Shown here piece after piece: positions 35,812 to 39,281 of a stretch of 39,281 bases of DNA. The notes under the pieces are model-generated. The model did not search any database. It worked only from the letters and a program-made list of their open reading frames with translations, and had not been told where the DNA came from. A program made the translations under genes and the position numbers. Origin of the DNA: Hyphochytrium catenoides (lineage: Eukaryota > Sar > Hyphochytriomycetes > Hyphochytriales > Hyphochytriaceae); assembly GCA_900088475.1 (NCBI GenBank), contig FLMG01001182.1, positions 1 to 39,281 of the forward strand. Reading direction: 5' to 3'. Within the stretch, counting starts at the first letter, position 1. Each line of letters starts with the position of its first letter.

Positions 35812-36947
35812 ATGTAGTCTGGCCCTGGAAAGAACGCATGCCCCTCTCTCTCTCCCGTGTATGCACTTGAAGAGAGACCGCTTAAAGGCAGATATGTGAC
35901 TGTCTTCTCGTCATTATCGTTACCCACCGCTTATCTCTTATGCAGGGGCTCAGTACTATAGTCAGTATAATAATAAAGAGAAACGGATCTAAGACTACAT
36001 CCAAACTCAGCAACCGAAAAGGGCACTAGGGAAGCCTACCGAGTACGGGCCATAGAGCGCATAACGGGGGAGGTAGAGAAGAGTCATCGTCGGGCTTGGT
36101 TGTGGAAAGAAAGTGGAGGAGCTCCGAGGCGCGCAGCTTAGAGAAGAGAGCTTCCCAACACAGAAGATGACTGCTCAGTCCAAGCTAAACCTCTCCTCAG
36201 GCTCAAGCTCTTCCCGAGACCAAGAGCAAAAAAATTAATACGTTTACCCGGAAAGCGGGAGAGAGGAGGATGCCGGTCTCCAGAGGATGCCACCCTTTGC
36301 AAGGGAACGGCAGCTGATACTTTTGAGAAGAAGTTCTTCTATTATTTGTGTGGCGATGGTCCAACTAATCGCAGGCCATCATAGCTACGATCGTCTCCTC
36401 GAGACCTTCGTCGCCAGTACTAGGGGGACCCAACAGCTAAGAATGCTCTATCGTTTGTTCCTGGTTACCAGCTATAGGTTATAAGCCATCGATAAAATTC
36501 CGGCAGCCTCCCCTTGCTGCTGAGGAATGTGATAGTGGTGTCGTGCTTCTGGTGGCAAATCACTCCTGGAGGTGCATCATTCAGAAGCATAATTACTACT
36601 CTGTTGACTGAGGATAGCGGGATCTTATGAAGCCCGTCCTCTGCTTCTCTCGTATACAGAGACCGACGAGAAGATCTTCCATGACTACGCTCTGGCCGTC
36701 GCTGCAGCTGAGAAGCTCAAGAGTGTGACAAGCAAGGTGATGATCCTCGTCAATGGTTCCAACTGTGCGTCAATGCGTCCATAACAAGGACTCCTGACCA
36801 CAGCCAGCACGCAGTCGGTCTCCGCTAGCCCTTGCATCAATCACCGGCCTCTTACCAATGAGACTGAAGCATCTTGACAATATTTTATCTTTCTTTCTAA
36901 CTATAAACATTTCTGGGGGCCAAAGGTGCTGCAAGCTCTGATGAAAA
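35812..36947. other. unassigned region with coding-like fragments
   Basis: After the kinase 3' flank there are isolated plus-strand fragments: a 23-codon frame from ATG 36167 (MTAQSKLNLSSGSSSSR), a 65-codon frame from ATG 36287, and a better candidate exon at 36660-36736. The last reads as KIFHDYALAVAAAEKLK, lies between a phase-1 CAG acceptor and a phase-0 AAG|GTGATG donor, and looks helical and coding. I could not join these into one frame. They may be exons of an unknown gene or a decayed gene. Confidence 0.25.
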
Positions 36948-37423
36948 TCATTGCTCGCAATCATGGAAGAAGGGAACTTCATTGCTCTTTCCTCCAGCAG
37001 CAACAAAAGTGATGCCTTGGATTGTCAGAGCTATTTTTTTATTATGAAGATGACAATGGTCTTCGTCCCTTCGTCCTGTTCTTTCTTCTATCAGTCTCTC
37101 ACGCTCTGGCACGCTCTGCAAGTGTCTCATCAGTATCAGAATGTGCTTGAAGAGAGAGAGCCATGGCCGCTCTGACTCGGTAGCTTCTCTATGAATTTAC
37201 CCTACAAAAAGAAATCTATCTACAGATGTAGGAACTATGGTTATTGACGCCTTGGGTCTTGTCTATGGGACACACTTACATTGAGTTTTTTGGCACTTTG
37301 AAGGTCAAAGGGACGGGATGAGGGAGACAGAGGGGAAGTTCGCGAGACAGAGTCGATTATAAAGCCTGTCTTTTGGTGTATATGGAAAGTTGGAAGTCGT
37401 ATAAGATACGTGCGGTGGGACAT
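36948..37423 (-). CDS. candidate two-exon gene, 103 aa, unknown
   Basis: Exon 1 (37423-37280) opens with ATG and ends at a perfect GTAAGT donor in phase 0. Exon 2 (37115-36948) begins after a TTGCAG acceptor in phase 0 and ends at TGA. Together they encode 103 aa. The N-terminal half is basic and Ser/Pro-rich. The C-terminal half starts with a strongly charged helix-like stretch (PERERLIEERTGRRDED) followed by a hydrophobic segment (ALTIQGITFVAAGG). A second acceptor at about 37214 would give a different 69-aa product, and a donor at about 36970 could lead to a further exon that ends at a GTAAGA. The gene structure is therefore uncertain. No family is recognised. Confidence 0.33.
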
Positions 37424-37815
37424 AGAGATGTGCCAGGGCTTACGAACGAAGGTGTTAGTTAGGACAAAGAGACAGAGAAAATAAGTGGGAGGAGGATGAA
37501 GTGGAGGAGTAGAACGGAGGGCTCTTCTCTGTCAAAGAAGGAGCATAATTGACTTTTAGATTCTTAACAGTGAGCTTGACCTTACAGTTGGTGTTGGTTA
37601 TAAAATTGCTTGTAGGTTCAAGCATGGGAGTATCGTGCATTATTGGCACAGAGCTATATGTTAATAATGGGCAGTTGTTATTTTACTCAAGGCTAGTCCT
37701 GAGCTGTCTTGCTCTGTGGCCCAAGGTCTAAGTAAATAGCCTGAGACAGGCCCTTTGAGGGGCAAGGAAGCCATCACCCTGACAGCCGCAACCACGTTGG
37801 ACCAAAAAAAGGGAA

Positions 37816-37863
<48 letters not shown>

Positions 37864-37977
37864 TGAGAGTGAGAGAGAGAAGGAGAGAGAGAAAGAGAGA
37901 TAGAGAGACAACAAATGAGAGAGAGAGAGAGAGAGAGACAAAAATGAGAGAGAGAGAGGGAAGAGACTAAGGGTAAC

Positions 37978-38011
<34 letters not shown>

Positions 38012-38196
38012 GAAAAGGAGTATGAGAGATGAGACAATGAAGACAGAGCTGAAGCGAGAGAGAGAGAGAGAGAGATGCAGGATGTAAAAGAAAGAAAGGG
38101 AGGGTAGGACAGAAGGATTCGCCCTGCTGCTGCTGCAGGGGAAATCCATCATTGTCCTTGTGCGCCAACCTGCCGTCATTCCCGCTTCAAGTCCGG
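37424..38196. other. no firm gene; GA tract and short frames
   Basis: Holds the microsatellite listed separately and weak frames on both strands at about 37455-37730. Nothing has both a start and splice support. Confidence 0.45.
37818..38075. repeat. GA-rich interrupted microsatellite
   Basis: About 260 bp of (GA)n with short ACAAA, TGA and GGAA interruptions on the plus strand. It ends about 120 bp before a candidate first exon at 38197 and 445 bp before the ATG at 38520. Confidence 0.95.
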
Positions 38197-38519
38197 ATGG
38201 GCTCGTCACTCCTGGATCTGCAAATAAGTGCAGAGCACAATTCTCAGTTCACCAAGGAAAAAAAGTCCAATAAAGCGCAGAAAGAGGTACTCGTAGCCTG
38301 CCGCTAGAGGAATAGTAGCCTCAGGGCACTGCTTCACTTCGTGGCTGGGACAGCCTTTCAAAGTCTACAAGAAGCACCACATAGTTGCTGGCGTGTTTGG
38401 AGTTCACAGATTATGACAGATTAGCTTTGGAACTCATCCGTTCTCGCCTTTTGACTCGATCTGTCGGAAGCCGGCGGCATTGTCTACAGATCCTCAGTCT
38501 GTCAGATTCCAAGGAAAGC

Positions 38520-39143
38520 ATGGCGTTGGCAGAGAACACCGTCATCATCACCATATTCACCGTGGGCATAATCCTATGTGGAGCTCTGTTTGTCTTCGTT
38601 CTAGCCCTGATGATTCGGTCATGGAGGGCGAAGAAGCAAGATGTGCAAAGGAACACCACAGAGCTCAACAAGGTGATGCTGCGCAAGTCCAATGAGAAAG
38701 GAGAAGAGGTTGTCCTTACTCCCAAGTACCTAAAGGATCTCGACAACAAGCAGCCGGAGGCCATAGAGAACGGAGATGGGGAATATGAGCGCACGAGTAC
38801 TCAGCGTAGCAGCAGTCTCTACCTGGGGTTTGATCTCCTCTCATCCATCACCCCACTGGTTATGCTTCGCCAATCTTCTGCTAGCTCACCAGGGCGGACC
38901 CCAGTCTCCATGGGCAAGGACGAGGATCCTCTTGAGGGCCATTACTCTGACACCTTGAGAGATGACACCTGCGAGAAGCCCTATCAAGGACCCATCATAG
39001 AAGCCTTCGTTAGGGCACAAAGGGAGAAACGTGAACAAGTTTGGAGAGACGATACGGTCTCGGAGCCACGTTGTTCTGCCCAAGAGAACCCAGAGCTTCA
39101 AGAACCTACCAATATTCCAAGCTCATCTGTTATGCGCCTATAG
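38520..39143 (+). CDS. single-pass membrane protein, unknown function
   Basis: An unspliced frame from ATG 38520 to TAG 39141-39143 gives 207 aa. Residues about 8-31 form one strong hydrophobic segment (IITIFTVGIILCGALFVFVL) followed by a basic stop-transfer sequence (RSWRAKKQ). The remaining ~170 residues are hydrophilic, rich in Ser, Glu, Lys and Pro, and probably cytosolic. No catalytic or adhesion domain is recognised. An alternative gene adds an exon 38197-38286 (MGSSLLDLQISAEHNSQF, a possible myristoylation start), whose phase-0 donor joins a phase-0 acceptor at 38385 in frame with this ORF. That would give 282 aa. The same upstream exon can instead join 38354-38416 to make a separate 50-aa frame. 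Confidence 0.6.
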   Translation: MALAENTVIITIFTVGIILCGALFVFVLALMIRSWRAKKQDVQRNTTELNKVMLRKSNEKGEEVVLTPKYLKDLDNKQPEAIENGDGEYERTSTQRSSSLYLGFDLLSSITPLVMLRQSSASSPGRTPVSMGKDEDPLEGHYSDTLRDDTCEKPYQGPIIEAFVRAQREKREQVWRDDTVSEPRCSAQENPELQEPTNIPSSSVMRL

Positions 39144-39244
39144 GTGATGAGCATAAGGCGTACTCAGTGTTATTTATTTGGCAGCATCGGGCCGTCCAGT
39201 AGTCTCTGGACCTGCCTCGAGCTTCCTTTCTGTCAGTGTTACTT

Positions 39245-39260
39245 CCCCGCTTCGGCGGGG
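39245..39260 (+). other. perfect GC hairpin with UUCG tetraloop
   Basis: CCCCGC-TTCG-GCGGGG is a 6-bp perfect stem closed by the very stable UUCG loop (C-G closing pair), about 100 bp after the stop of the membrane-protein gene. It could be a 3' UTR element or part of a structured RNA that continues past the window. No function is shown. Confidence 0.8.
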
Positions 39261-39281
39261 CTTGAGTCTTTCGTTTGGGCA

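Overview
The window is nuclear DNA of an intron-rich eukaryote. All modelled introns are GT-AG (43 to 357 nt), and there are no operons, ribosome binding sites or prokaryotic mobile elements. The gene set is spliceosomal BRR2, cytosolic ribosomal protein S9, an ABCB6/HMT1-type half transporter, two AGC kinases and a PUFA-type ELO elongase. Short introns, small intergenic spaces and this elongase suggest a unicellular protist or alga (stramenopile, alveolate or cryptophyte-like), but the sequence alone does not settle the lineage. Exon boundaries were derived by eye from splice signals, family alignment and phase matching. The main models each sum to a whole number of codons.

Layout. 1-4139: no firmly identified gene, but several coding-like segments, including a candidate three-exon membrane protein (633-1026), and GA and CT microsatellites. 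4140-4406 (+): 88-aa protein with a mitochondrial-type N terminus. 18990-4853 (-): BRR2/SNRNP200, 41 exons, 2167 aa, with a 56-base N gap inside one intron. 18991-20367: shared divergent promoter region with a long CT tract. 20368-21422 (+): RPS9. 21542-22176 (+): candidate spliced unknown gene. 27581-22195 (-): ABCB6/HMT1-like transporter, 18 exons, 904 aa, including an upstream first exon that replaces the more obvious start. 28503-30034 (+): PKA catalytic subunit whose 5' end lies in a 113-base N gap. 32099-30870 (-): fatty-acid elongase, 278 aa. 33469-32607 (-): candidate unknown gene. 33780-35811 (+): second AGC kinase, 389 aa. 35812-38196: mostly unassigned, with a candidate two-exon gene (37423-36948) and a GA tract. 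38520-39143 (+): single-pass membrane protein, possibly with an extra upstream exon at 38197.

The genes do not form one pathway. BRR2 and RPS9 are divergent housekeeping genes. PKA, the elongase and the second AGC kinase are neighbours, but nothing in the sequence shows a functional link. I found no convincing novel multi-gene system. The most useful leads are the unrecognised small spliced genes, the GA/CT tracts at intergenic positions, the degenerate glycine loop of the second AGC kinase and the histidine-rich N terminus of the transporter.
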